This document shows, one piece after another, positions 23,090 to 31,093 of a DNA stretch of 32,556 nt; the stretch's first letter is position 1; every line of letters begins with the position of its first letter. Origin of the DNA: an uncultured Bacteroidales bacterium (GTDB lineage Bacteria > Bacteroidota > Bacteroidia > Bacteroidales > Bacteroidaceae); contig CADCDP010000038.1 in assembly GCA_902800305.1 (NCBI GenBank), forward strand, positions 1 to 32,556, written 5' to 3'. The notes beneath the pieces were generated by a model, which was not told where the DNA came from, ran no database searches, and saw only the letters and a list, made by a program, of their open reading frames with translations. The position numbers were made by a program, and so were the translations under genes.

Positions 23090-25117
23090 TTATTCTGAGA
23101 CCGCCCGGACGGGGTAGCCGCAGGCGCGATAGTCGTTGCCCTGATTCCAGATACTCGATTTGAAGTAGAAGTCGCGACCATTGGTCTGACTGCCGGGCGT
23201 AGCCGACCAATAGGAGCCGTGTTCGCCAACGTTGCTGAGGCCGCCACTATCGTTGCCACGAAAGCCCGAGGCGGGGAAGAACACACCACTATATGTGTAG
23301 CCTTTGTTGAACGCAGGTCTGGTCTGATCTTTGATATAATTGTACAACCCCATGGTAGGTACGCAGAAGCCGGGAGGACACGGATCGTAAACCGTCTTTA
23401 CCGTAGCGGCAGCGGCAATGGTATTACTCGCCTTCTGAGCATCCCACATATTGAAATACTGGGTGTTGCAGGGGCTCTGAGTCGAGTTGTTATAATTATG
23501 CACCGTCGGTTGCTGGATGTTGCCGCCAATGGTCACGGTCTTGTCTTTGGTATTGGTGAAAGCTGTCGTAGTCACGTCGTTGTTGTTGATGTCATAGACG
23601 GTATGGTTGGTATTGCCCTCTCCCGTGCTGGGAATAAAGGCATCCTTGCGGCCCCACTGGTAGAAAGTGCAGTAACCTGTGGCACCGCTGGTGGCGTCGC
23701 CCACCCAGCCGAGGTTCACGGGTGTCAGCTGGTAGGTGTGGCTCGTACTCGGGGTGGTAGAAGTGACTGCGGCAATCTCCGTCAGGTTGTTGAAGGTCTG
23801 CTTCGTCACCCAGATGTGCCACGACCAGACGATGATTCCGTCGGCGTCCTTGGCGGCCACGAGGGCGTTGCCCTCCTGCGTGTCGGCGTCCTTGCCCACG
23901 GTCAGCGTCAGGTAGTCGCCGCTGATGCCCACGGCGGTCACCAGTCCCTTAGCGTCCTGCCAGAGCAGCTCGGCGGATTTCACGGCGATGCCCATGCCCT
24001 TATTCACGCCCTCGCCGCTGGTGCTCTTCGTAATCCACGGGGCACTAATGGCATCGCCTGCGTGGTTGACGAAGTTTGCGCAATAAGGGTTGCTTGTCGT
24101 CATTTCGCCAGGCTTGTAGGCCAACGTGTTGGCTGCACCGTTCTTGATGGCGTTGCCATAGACGAGGGGCAGCTTGTAGTTGCCTGCCGTGTGTACCATG
24201 TAGCAGTTGGCCGTCCAGCGGCTGGCGCGGTCGTTGCCTGCGCAGTCCACCATCGAGAGGTCGGTGATAACTTGCTTAGTCATCTTCACCGTAATCTCGT
24301 AGTACTGGCCGTTGACAAAGGTCTTGGCCGAGGAGGTCGTGTAGGTGTATGAGTCGTCGCCCACGGTGGCGGTCAGGGTGATGGTCTTGGACGAGCCTGC
24401 TGCGGGGAAGGCCACGTAGAGCACGCCGTCGCCGTTAGTGGAATAGGTGGCGTCGGGGATGGTCAGGCTGACGGTGCTGGTTCCGTCGGTGACGGTAAGC
24501 GCCGATGGGCTGATGGCAGCATCGTTGGCCTTGTCCTTCAGCGTAAATTTCACGACGGACTGCTGGTTGGCACCGAAGCTGACGCTACCGGTGGTGGAAA
24601 CCGTGCTGCCGCTCACCGTAAAGCTACCTGCGGTGATGGTAGCGGGCGCGCAGAAGTCATACGACGAGGCAATGGTTGCCAGCGTGCCGTCCTGACCGTC
24701 GTAGGCGTCAATAGTAGTGGCGGGGTCAGTAGCCGTATGGAAATAGAGCGTCAGGTCTTGGCCTGCGTCTGGAGCGCTTTCGAGCGTTCCGGTGAGCGAG
24801 GTCTCGTTGGTGGTGCTTGCGGCAGAGTACAGCGTGCCAATCTGCAAGCCACCCTGATAGACTAATACCACCTCGTTCGCATCCCAGGTGGCGTTGAGCA
24901 CATTCTTTGTGTCAGCGTCATTGCGACCGAGCGTGAGTGCGCGGGTGGTGGCGTCGCCGCCCTTTGAGGCGTTGACGGTCATGGTGTACTTCTGTGTTGT
25001 GGGATTCTCGACGGATGAATCGTCGAGCACATGGTCATCGCTTGAGCAAGCGGTGAAGGCGGCTCCCGCGATGAGCAGGGCGCAGAGCGTCTGTGCGCTC
25101 AAAATAAAATTCTTCAT
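23090..25117 (-). CDS. Fimbrillin-like/FISUMP-type surface lipoprotein
   Basis: The 675-aa product from the ATG at 25117 has a lipoprotein signal peptide (lipobox FTAC, Cys24) followed by SSDD, a likely surface-export-type acidic stretch. The N-terminal half (about 40-300) is Thr/Ser/Ala-rich beta sequence resembling fimbrillin-type domains, with ATWDANEVVLVYQGG. The C-terminal part carries PCPPGFCVPT, FFPASGFRG, GSYWSATP and YPVRAVSE, the usual pattern of the FISUMP/paralogous domain of Bacteroidetes lipoproteins. It is probably a cell-surface adhesin or glycan-binding protein; the ligand is unknown. The frame is open upstream of 25117, but that part overlaps the 68-aa gene and has no signal peptide. 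Confidence 0.82.
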   Translation of the reverse strand: MKNFILSAQTLCALLIAGAAFTACSSDDHVLDDSSVENPTTQKYTMTVNASKGGDATTRALTLGRNDADTKNVLNATWDANEVVLVYQGGLQIGTLYSAASTTNETSLTGTLESAPDAGQDLTLYFHTATDPATTIDAYDGQDGTLATIASSYDFCAPATITAGSFTVSGSTVSTTGSVSFGANQQSVVKFTLKDKANDAAISPSALTVTDGTSTVSLTIPDATYSTNGDGVLYVAFPAAGSSKTITLTATVGDDSYTYTTSSAKTFVNGQYYEITVKMTKQVITDLSMVDCAGNDRASRWTANCYMVHTAGNYKLPLVYGNAIKNGAANTLAYKPGEMTTSNPYCANFVNHAGDAISAPWITKSTSGEGVNKGMGIAVKSAELLWQDAKGLVTAVGISGDYLTLTVGKDADTQEGNALVAAKDADGIIVWSWHIWVTKQTFNNLTEIAAVTSTTPSTSHTYQLTPVNLGWVGDATSGATGYCTFYQWGRKDAFIPSTGEGNTNHTVYDINNNDVTTTAFTNTKDKTVTIGGNIQQPTVHNYNNSTQSPCNTQYFNMWDAQKASNTIAAAATVKTVYDPCPPGFCVPTMGLYNYIKDQTRPAFNKGYTYSGVFFPASGFRGNDSGGLSNVGEHGSYWSATPGSQTNGRDFYFKSSIWNQGNDYRACGYPVRAVSE

Positions 25118-25142
25118 TGTCTTCTGTTTCGTTTGGATAGGT

Positions 25143-25349
25143 TTAGAAATCAATGTCCCAATCGATGTCGCCATCGCCGCCGCGCGACTTGGCACCATTT
25201 CCACTGGGTTCGTTGCCCCATGTATCGGTTTCGGCTTCGCCATAGCCCGAACGGCTGGCACTGACGGATGATTGTGATGCTTGCAGGGGCATCTGTGCCC
25301 CCAGCACATACACCTCCATGAGAGGTGATTGATAGTCTTTTTTGTTCAT
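25143..25349 (-). CDS. Small protein with acidic aromatic C-terminal tail, 68 aa
   Basis: The N-terminus MNKKDYQSPLMEVYVL resembles a group of short Bacteroidetes proteins that begin with a (K)xYxxPxMEV motif. The middle is Ser/Gly-rich and low complexity, and the end is GGDGDIDWDIDF. There is no signal peptide or membrane helix. It is 25 bp upstream of the lipoprotein and clearly in one operon with it, so a role in its expression, export or partnership is possible. The function is unknown. Confidence 0.7.
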   Translation of the reverse strand: MNKKDYQSPLMEVYVLGAQMPLQASQSSVSASRSGYGEAETDTWGNEPSGNGAKSRGGDGDIDWDIDF

Positions 25350-25488
25350 GTTGTTTTTATTTTGAAGTTATTATAAAATATGTGTAAACGCAACAAAGGC
25401 ACGCCTTTTCCCACGGGGGAGAAGACGTACCTTGGATAGTATGCAATAAGTCCAAAAGAACCTATTGATAATGAATGTGTTACAAAAT

Positions 25489-25503
25489 GGGGGGGGGGGG
25501 GGG
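25489..25503 (+). repeat. 15-nucleotide poly-G tract
   Basis: There are fifteen consecutive G (poly-C on the coding strand of the 68-aa/lipoprotein operon), about 140 bp before the 68-aa start. Tracts of this length often change size by slipped-strand mispairing. If the promoter at 25651-25623 is used, the tract lies in the 5' untranslated region at about +113 to +127. Confidence 0.9.
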
Positions 25504-25622
25504 TAAAATTGCTTCGCTCATGCCCATGAAACAAGAACCGTCACGCTGGGTGGCGACGGGAAACGTCGGTTGGATGAAGGTATATGGGTACATGAGTCAG
25601 TTGCTTTTTACCTTTTCGGCTG

Positions 25623-25651
25623 CAAAGTTACGGAAAATTTCTGACAGACAA
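25623..25651 (-). promoter_or_regulatory. Promoter for the 68-aa/lipoprotein operon
   Basis: The minus strand has TTG (25651-25649), 18 bp, then TAACTTTG (25630-25623). It would give a leader of about 267 nt that includes the poly-C tract. Confidence 0.5.
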
Positions 25652-25734
25652 GGCTTTCCCACGAAAAAATGTTTGGATAAGACGAAAATAAAACACGAAA
25701 CGTTAGTTCGGCGTAGCCAATGAGTCATGAATTA

Positions 25735-25766
25735 TTTGCAAATCTCGAAAAAAAGTTGTATATTTG
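25735..25766 (+). promoter_or_regulatory. Orphan rightward promoter
   Basis: TTTG (25735-25738), 20 bp, then TATATTTG (25759-25766) is a good consensus promoter. It starts transcription near 25773 into a 21-bp tandem repeat. No convincing gene follows before prsA, which has its own promoter 370 bp further on. The region 25350-26188 otherwise holds AT-rich DNA with repeated AATAATT words. Confidence 0.55.
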
Positions 25767-25826
25767 CAGTTGAAAAGGATTTTGTTGTGGGAAGCCCACG
25801 GATTTCCGCTCCAAAAACGCAACTTC

Positions 25827-25888
25827 CAATCGTAAGCTTCGATAGTACAATCGTAAGCTTCGATAGTATAATCGCAACCTTCGACCCA
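25827..25888. repeat. 21-bp tandem repeat, three units
   Basis: Two identical 21-bp units (25827-25847 and 25848-25868) each contain AATCGTAAGCTTCGATAGT, followed by a third degenerate unit to 25888. It lies 60 bp after the orphan promoter. The sequence is unrelated to the array at 3604-3687, but the period is the same. Confidence 0.8.
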
Positions 25889-26135
25889 GAGGGGGCAACG
25901 GAGCAGAGTCACAGGTGGCAACGTAGGAGGGGTCAATAGGGGTAACGGCGCAAGAGAATCAAGAGTTACCAATAATTGACTCAAGTTTCGGACGTTTATA
26001 CGCCTTTGGCAGATTTTCTTGCTCCTTCGCCGCCAAGGCGACTTGGAAAAACAATAATTACCAACAATTATCCATAATTTGGACCAATAATGGAAGTTTT
26101 TTGGGGTGGCAAGTTCATAAATCAATATTTTTACG

Positions 26136-26143
26136 TACATTTG
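26136..26143 (+). promoter_or_regulatory. -7 box of prsA
   Basis: TACATTTG matches TAnnTTTG. The expected -33 position is GTTC, a weak match. The start is near 26150, giving a leader of about 40 nt to the ATG at 26189. Confidence 0.5.
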
Positions 26144-26188
26144 CACACGATTAATAAATCCATCCACTTAACAAAAGTTAGAAAACTC

Positions 26189-27127
26189 ATGAGTGAAGTA
26201 AGACCTTTTAAGGTATTCTCAGGTACAAAGACCCGGTATTTGGCAGAACGCATCTGCCAGAGTTTAGGTTGTCCGTTGGGTAACATGGTCATCTCGCATT
26301 TTGCCGATGGCGAGTTTGCTGTGTCGTTTGAGGAGTCCATCCGTGGTGACGATGTGTTCCTCGTTCAGTCAACTTTCCCCAATAGCGACAACCTCATGGA
26401 ACTGTTGCTGATGATTGATGCGGCTAAACGTGCCAGTGCCCACAGCATCGTGGCGGTCATCCCCTACTTCGGATGGGCACGCCAAGACCGCAAGGACAAG
26501 CCACGTGTGAGCATCGGCGCTAAGTTGGTGGCCGATTTGCTGAGTGTGGCTGGCATCGACCGCCTCATCACGATGGACTTGCACGCTGACCAGATTCAGG
26601 GTTTCTTCGATGTGCCTGTGGATCACCTTTACGGTTCACTGGTCGAAATTCCCTACGTGGAAGCACTCAACCTGCCCGACCTCGTGATTGCAACCCCTGA
26701 TGTGGGTGGTGCTAAACGTGCCCGACTGTTTGCCAAGAAGCTGAATGCGCCGCTGGTGCTCTGCAATAAAGTTCGTCTGCAAGCCAATGTGGTGGATTCC
26801 ATCCAGATTATTGGCGATGTGGCGGGGAAGGACGTGGTCATCGTCGATGATATGGTGGACACAGCTGGCACCATCACACATGCTGCCAACGAGATGATGA
26901 AGGCTGGTGCGAAGAGTGTGCGTGCTGTGGCGAGCCACTGTGTGATGAGCGACCCCGCCAGCGACCGTGTACAAAATTCGGCACTCATCGAGATGGTTTT
27001 CACCGATTCCATCCCTTACACTCAGAAATGCCCGAAAGTGGTGCAGCTTTCCATTGCCGATATGTTTGCCCGCGCCATTCGTGCGGTATCGGAACAGAAG
27101 AGTGTAAGCGAAGAGTTTAACTTCTGA
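26189..27127 (+). CDS. prsA: Ribose-phosphate pyrophosphokinase
   Basis: PrsA makes PRPP from ribose 5-phosphate and ATP; PRPP is then used for nucleotides and by HisG. From ATG 26189 the protein is 312 aa, the usual length, and begins MSEVRPFKVFSGT. Visible motifs are ISHFADGEFAVSF (35-47), the flexible-loop segment YFGWARQDRKDKPR (93-106), TMDLHADQIQGFF (128-140), and the PRPP-binding loop VVIVDDMVDTAGTI. The frame is open 33 codons upstream, but that part spans the promoter. It overlaps the next gene by one base (TGATG). Confidence 0.95.
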   Translation: MSEVRPFKVFSGTKTRYLAERICQSLGCPLGNMVISHFADGEFAVSFEESIRGDDVFLVQSTFPNSDNLMELLLMIDAAKRASAHSIVAVIPYFGWARQDRKDKPRVSIGAKLVADLLSVAGIDRLITMDLHADQIQGFFDVPVDHLYGSLVEIPYVEALNLPDLVIATPDVGGAKRARLFAKKLNAPLVLCNKVRLQANVVDSIQIIGDVAGKDVVIVDDMVDTAGTITHAANEMMKAGAKSVRAVASHCVMSDPASDRVQNSALIEMVFTDSIPYTQKCPKVVQLSIADMFARAIRAVSEQKSVSEEFNF

Positions 27128-27819
27128 TGCACTTTGCCATACTTGCAGCAGGGGAAGGGTCTCGACTGGCTCAGGAAGGCGTGGAACTGCCTAAGCCACT
27201 GGTCAAGATAAAAGGTGAGGCGATGATTGACCGTCTTATCCGCATCTTCCATCGTTGTGGTGCAGAGGACATCTACATCATCACCAACAACCTCACCCCT
27301 CTCACGCAAGGGCATCTGCGCCAACTGCAGGAATCGGAACCCAAGATACACCTCATCGTCAAGACCACACCCTCGTCCATGCACAGCTTCTATGAGTTGC
27401 GGCAGGTGATGGATAAAGGGAAATTTTGCCTCACGACGGTTGACACCATCTTTCGCGAGGAAGAATTCATGGAGTACATTCAGGCGTGGCAAGCATCGGA
27501 GGAGGATGGGATGATGGCGGTGACTGACTACATCGACGACGAAAAGCCGCTCTATATTGCCACCGACGAAAGTCTGCGCATCACGGGCTTCCTCGACAAC
27601 GAGCCACAGCGGTTTATCTCTGGAGGCATCTACGGATTGAACGAAACGGCATTTCCCGTCATCGACAAGTGCATCAGCGAAGGGCAATCGAGAATGCGCA
27701 ATTTCCAGCGGCAACTGGTGAAAGAGGGACTTCGACTGAAAGCCTACCCCTTCAGCAAGATTCTTGACGTTGACCATGCCAGCGACATCGAAAAAGCAGA
27801 AATATTTCTTTCACAATAA
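27127..27819 (+). CDS. NTP-transferase domain protein (sugar nucleotidyltransferase)
   Basis: This 230-aa protein has the nucleotidyltransferase Rossmann-like fold: FAILAAGEGSRL (signature GxGxRL), PKPLVKIKGEAMIDRLI, and CLTTVDTIF with the metal-site Asp. YISGGIYGL-type sequence appears as RFISGGIYGLNE. Such enzymes activate a sugar 1-phosphate with a nucleotide, or transfer a nucleotide to another small molecule; the substrate cannot be told. Its start overlaps the prsA stop by one base, so translation is coupled. Confidence 0.85.
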   Translation: MHFAILAAGEGSRLAQEGVELPKPLVKIKGEAMIDRLIRIFHRCGAEDIYIITNNLTPLTQGHLRQLQESEPKIHLIVKTTPSSMHSFYELRQVMDKGKFCLTTVDTIFREEEFMEYIQAWQASEEDGMMAVTDYIDDEKPLYIATDESLRITGFLDNEPQRFISGGIYGLNETAFPVIDKCISEGQSRMRNFQRQLVKEGLRLKAYPFSKILDVDHASDIEKAEIFLSQ

Positions 27820-27851
27820 GACTGATTACTAAACACTTAAACCTAACCCAC

Positions 27852-29807
27852 ATGAACACTAAATTCTTATTTGCAACAGCCCTTTGTGCCTCGCTGTCTA
27901 TGCCCATGATGGCTGGAGACAAGAAGACGGCAAAGGAAGAACCGCAAGACCCTAACGAGATGGTGGCTTACCTGTTCACCTATTTCAACAGTAACGACCC
28001 GAAGGATGAGCAGATTTGCTATGCCATCAGCGACGACGGCTACAACTTCACGCCGCTGAATGACGGCAATCCTATCATCGAGTCAGACACCATCGCCTTG
28101 ACTCAATGTGTGCGCGACCCACACATTCTGCGTGGCGAGGATGGCAAGACCTTCTACATGGTGGTGACCGACATGCGCTCCGCCCATGGATGGTCGAGCA
28201 ACCGTGGTATGGTGCTCCTCAAATCGACCGACCTCATCAACTGGCAGCACTCCACCATCAACTTCCCCACTCGTTACACGAAGGAGTGGAAGAACGTCAT
28301 CCGTGTGTGGGCACCAGAAACCATCTACGACCGCAAAGCTGGCAAATACATGGTTTTCTACTCGTTGCGCACCAGTGACCCTGATTCCTTCGACAAGATT
28401 TACTATCAGTATGCCAATGCCGACTTTACCGACCTCGAAGGTAAACCCCGTTGGCTCTTCGACGCTGGCAACGCCACCATCGACGGCGACATCGTGTATA
28501 ATGAGGCCGACCAGCTCTACCACCTTTTCTACAAGCAGGAGTCAGGACGTGGCATCTATCAAGCTGTGGCCAAGAACTTGACGGACAGATGGGAGAAGCT
28601 TGATGGCCATGTGGAACAGACAAATGAAGCCGTAGAAGGTGTGGGCGTGTGCAAGAGCCTGGACGGAAAGTCTTGGATTATCATGTACGACTGCTATGCC
28701 AACGGACACTACCAGTTCTGTAAGTCGGAAGACCTCAAGACGTTCCAATTCGTGCAGAACACGGAAACGAAAGGCAAGTTCACCCCACGTCACGGCACTA
28801 TCATCCCCATCACTCGGGCAGAGAAAGAGCGCCTCTTGAAGGAGTTTGGCAACCACAACCAACCGATTCTGTCGGGTTTCCACGCTGACCCAGAGGTGCT
28901 GTATTCCAACAAAACCAAGAAGTACTACATCTACAGTACCACCGATGGTACTCCTGGTTGGGGTGGTCACGACTTCAGCGTGTTCTCCAGCGAAGACCTC
29001 GTGAATTGGACGGATGAGGGCAAGATGCTCGACGTGAAGAGCGACCAAGTGAAGTGGGCGACAGGCAATGCTTGGGCTCCCTGCATCATTGAACGCAAAC
29101 AGAAGGACGGTTCTTATAAGTATTACTTCTACTTCTCCGCACATAACCCCAAGAGTGACCGCAAGGAGATTGGCGTGGCTGTGAGCGACAACCCCACAGG
29201 CCCCTTTGTGGCTACAGATGCCCCCATCGTGACGGATGCTGACCGTCCGAAAGAGGCACGTGGTGGACAAGCCATCGACGTGGATGTGTTCCAAGACCCG
29301 AAATCAGGCAAGTACTACCTCTATTGGGGCAACGGCTTCATGGCTGGTGCAGAATTAAACGACGATATGCTCTCCATTAAGAAAGAGACCATCAAGCATC
29401 TAACCCCACAAGGCGGCAATCTGCAGACGTGGGCATACCGCGAAGCTCCCTACGTGTTCTTCCGCAAAGGCACTTACTACTTCCTCTGGTCGGTGGACGA
29501 CACAGGGTCGCCTAACTACCACGTATGCTACGGCACCAGCAAGTCTCCGTTGGGCGACATCCAGATAGACGAGCAGAACTACCGCGTCATCGAACAGGTT
29601 CCTGCTGACAAGATTTACGGCACAGCTCATAACTCCATCCTGCAGATTCCAGGCAAGGACGAGTGGTACATCGTTTATCACCGCATCAACAAAAACTACA
29701 TCAATTGGCAGCCAGGCATCCATCGTGAGGTTTGTATCGACAAGATGACCTTCGACAAAAAAGGCAACATTGTTCCAGTGAAGCCATCTTTGAATTTCAC
29801 TAAATAA
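27852..29807 (+). CDS. Two-module family 43 glycoside hydrolase
   Basis: This 651-aa protein begins with a signal peptide (about 1-21) and carries two GH43 five-bladed beta-propellers. The first (about 38-320) has the base Asp89 in VRDPHIL, Asp211/213 in TIDGDIV, and acid Glu262 in AVEGVGV. The second (about 338-645) has Asp346 in FHADPEV, Asp476/478 in AIDVDVF, and Glu531 in YREAPYVF. Both active-site triads seem intact. GH43 enzymes remove arabinofuranose or xylose units from plant polysaccharides. There is no susC/susD pair nearby, so this is not a classic polysaccharide-utilisation locus. It is 6 bp before the next gene. Confidence 0.88.
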   Translation: MNTKFLFATALCASLSMPMMAGDKKTAKEEPQDPNEMVAYLFTYFNSNDPKDEQICYAISDDGYNFTPLNDGNPIIESDTIALTQCVRDPHILRGEDGKTFYMVVTDMRSAHGWSSNRGMVLLKSTDLINWQHSTINFPTRYTKEWKNVIRVWAPETIYDRKAGKYMVFYSLRTSDPDSFDKIYYQYANADFTDLEGKPRWLFDAGNATIDGDIVYNEADQLYHLFYKQESGRGIYQAVAKNLTDRWEKLDGHVEQTNEAVEGVGVCKSLDGKSWIIMYDCYANGHYQFCKSEDLKTFQFVQNTETKGKFTPRHGTIIPITRAEKERLLKEFGNHNQPILSGFHADPEVLYSNKTKKYYIYSTTDGTPGWGGHDFSVFSSEDLVNWTDEGKMLDVKSDQVKWATGNAWAPCIIERKQKDGSYKYYFYFSAHNPKSDRKEIGVAVSDNPTGPFVATDAPIVTDADRPKEARGGQAIDVDVFQDPKSGKYYLYWGNGFMAGAELNDDMLSIKKETIKHLTPQGGNLQTWAYREAPYVFFRKGTYYFLWSVDDTGSPNYHVCYGTSKSPLGDIQIDEQNYRVIEQVPADKIYGTAHNSILQIPGKDEWYIVYHRINKNYINWQPGIHREVCIDKMTFDKKGNIVPVKPSLNFTK

Positions 29808-29813
29808 TATATA

Positions 29814-30854
29814 ATGTATCTACCCGCTGAATGGCATCGGCAAGCATTCGTGCAACTCACGTGGCCTCATCAGGACACGGATTGGGCACCTGTGCTTGCC
29901 GATGCCATTGACTGTTTCTGTGAGATAGCCCTTGAAGTGGCTAAACGCGAACCGCTGCTGATTGTTGCACAAAAGCCCGACGAGGCTCAAGCGGAACTGA
30001 CCAAACGGAATGTTCCACTCGAAAACGTGTCTTTTGTTCCATGCCCCACCAACGACACTTGGGCACGTGACCACGCTTTCATCACGTGCATCCACGAGCA
30101 AGAAAAGCAAGTTGTCCTCAACGATTTCCAATTCAACGGATGGGGACTCAAGTTTGCTGCCAACCACGACAATCAAATCAATCGAACCATTTTCCCACAG
30201 ATTGCCAGCATCTATCAGCGACAGGGCATCAAGGCTGAATACACAAACCATCTTGACTTCGTGTTCGAAGGTGGCAGCATCGAAAGTGACGAAGAGGGCA
30301 CCCTGATGGTCACATCCAGCTGCCTGCTTTCAGAAAATAGGAATAAAACTCTTTCTCAACAAGATATTGAGAATCGATTAAAGCTAGACTTTAATGCAAA
30401 AAGAGTGCATTGGATTCACCATTCATGGCTGGCTGGCGACGACACCGATGGCCATATCGACACCGTAGCTCGCTTCTGTTCCCCCACTTCCATCGCCTAC
30501 GTGAAGTGCTACGACACCCACGATGAGCATGATGCCGAACTACAAGCAATGGAACAGGAACTCCTCGCCCTCCGCACAACCGAAGGTCAACCTTACACCC
30601 TTTTTCCACTTCCCCTACCCGACCCCTGCTATGACGAAGAAGGCAACCGACTTCCTGCCACATACGCCAACTTCCTCATCATCAACGGAGCAGTCCTTGT
30701 CCCCACTTACCAGCAACCCGACAAAGATAAAGAAGCTTTAGCACAACTACAAAAGGCTTTCCCGGACCGTGAAATGGTGGGCATCGACTGCCGTGTCCTC
30801 ATTCTCCAGCATGGCTCTCTCCATTGTTCTACGATGCAATACCCCACCCTCTGA
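29814..30854 (+). CDS. Agmatine deiminase family protein
   Basis: This 346-aa guanidino-group-modifying enzyme (PF04371) matches agmatine deiminase. Motifs are MYLPAEWHRQAFVQLTWPH, NDTWARDHAF (Asp/His), FEGGSIESD, DDTDGHIDTVARF (His), and the catalytic Cys338 in HGSLHCSTMQYP at the C-terminus. It turns agmatine into N-carbamoylputrescine and ammonia in polyamine synthesis. No N-carbamoylputrescine amidase is in the window. It is slightly shorter than most homologues, but no key motif is missing. The gene starts 6 bp after the GH43 stop and has no own promoter. The symbol aguA is withheld because peptidylarginine deiminases share these motifs. Confidence 0.86.
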   Translation: MYLPAEWHRQAFVQLTWPHQDTDWAPVLADAIDCFCEIALEVAKREPLLIVAQKPDEAQAELTKRNVPLENVSFVPCPTNDTWARDHAFITCIHEQEKQVVLNDFQFNGWGLKFAANHDNQINRTIFPQIASIYQRQGIKAEYTNHLDFVFEGGSIESDEEGTLMVTSSCLLSENRNKTLSQQDIENRLKLDFNAKRVHWIHHSWLAGDDTDGHIDTVARFCSPTSIAYVKCYDTHDEHDAELQAMEQELLALRTTEGQPYTLFPLPLPDPCYDEEGNRLPATYANFLIINGAVLVPTYQQPDKDKEALAQLQKAFPDREMVGIDCRVLILQHGSLHCSTMQYPTL

Positions 30855-30961
30855 GCACAACAAGAAACAGCCTTTTTTACACTACATTTTGTCCCTTTTC
30901 GGAACAAAACAAGATTTCGCACCTTTTTTTTCTACGAAAAAGTAAAATTTGCAAAGTCAAG

Positions 30962-30993
30962 TTTGCATTTTAAGAGAAAAAGTCGTACTTTTG
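30962..30993 (+). promoter_or_regulatory. Promoter of the ATPase gene
   Basis: TTTG (30962-30965), 20 bp, then TACTTTTG (30986-30993), a strong match. The start is near 31000 and the leader is about 94 nt. Within it GTCACA (31005-31010) can pair either with TGTGAC (31033-31038) or, as TCACA, with TGTGA (31022-31026). Confidence 0.6.
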
Positions 30994-31093
30994 CACGAAA
31001 TTTCGTCACATAAGCATATTTTGTGATTCTTGTGTGACATACGGGCTAACCTTTAGCTCGACGAAGTCAATTGATATAAACCAAAAAAGATTT

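Noticed and set aside
22768..23289. 173-codon minus-strand frame across the structured region
   Set aside because: It runs over hairpins and the Sel1 promoter, and is Pro/Arg/Thr-rich without a domain.
23219..24352. 377-codon plus-strand frame opposite the surface lipoprotein
   Set aside because: It is rich in Val, Gly, Arg and His, has no signal peptide or motif, and lies wholly inside a gene with a lipobox and a conserved C-terminal pattern.
25727..25939. 70-codon frame with SFDSTIV SFDSIIA repeats
   Set aside because: Its ATG lies upstream of the promoter it would need, and the peptide repeats simply reflect the 21-bp DNA repeat.
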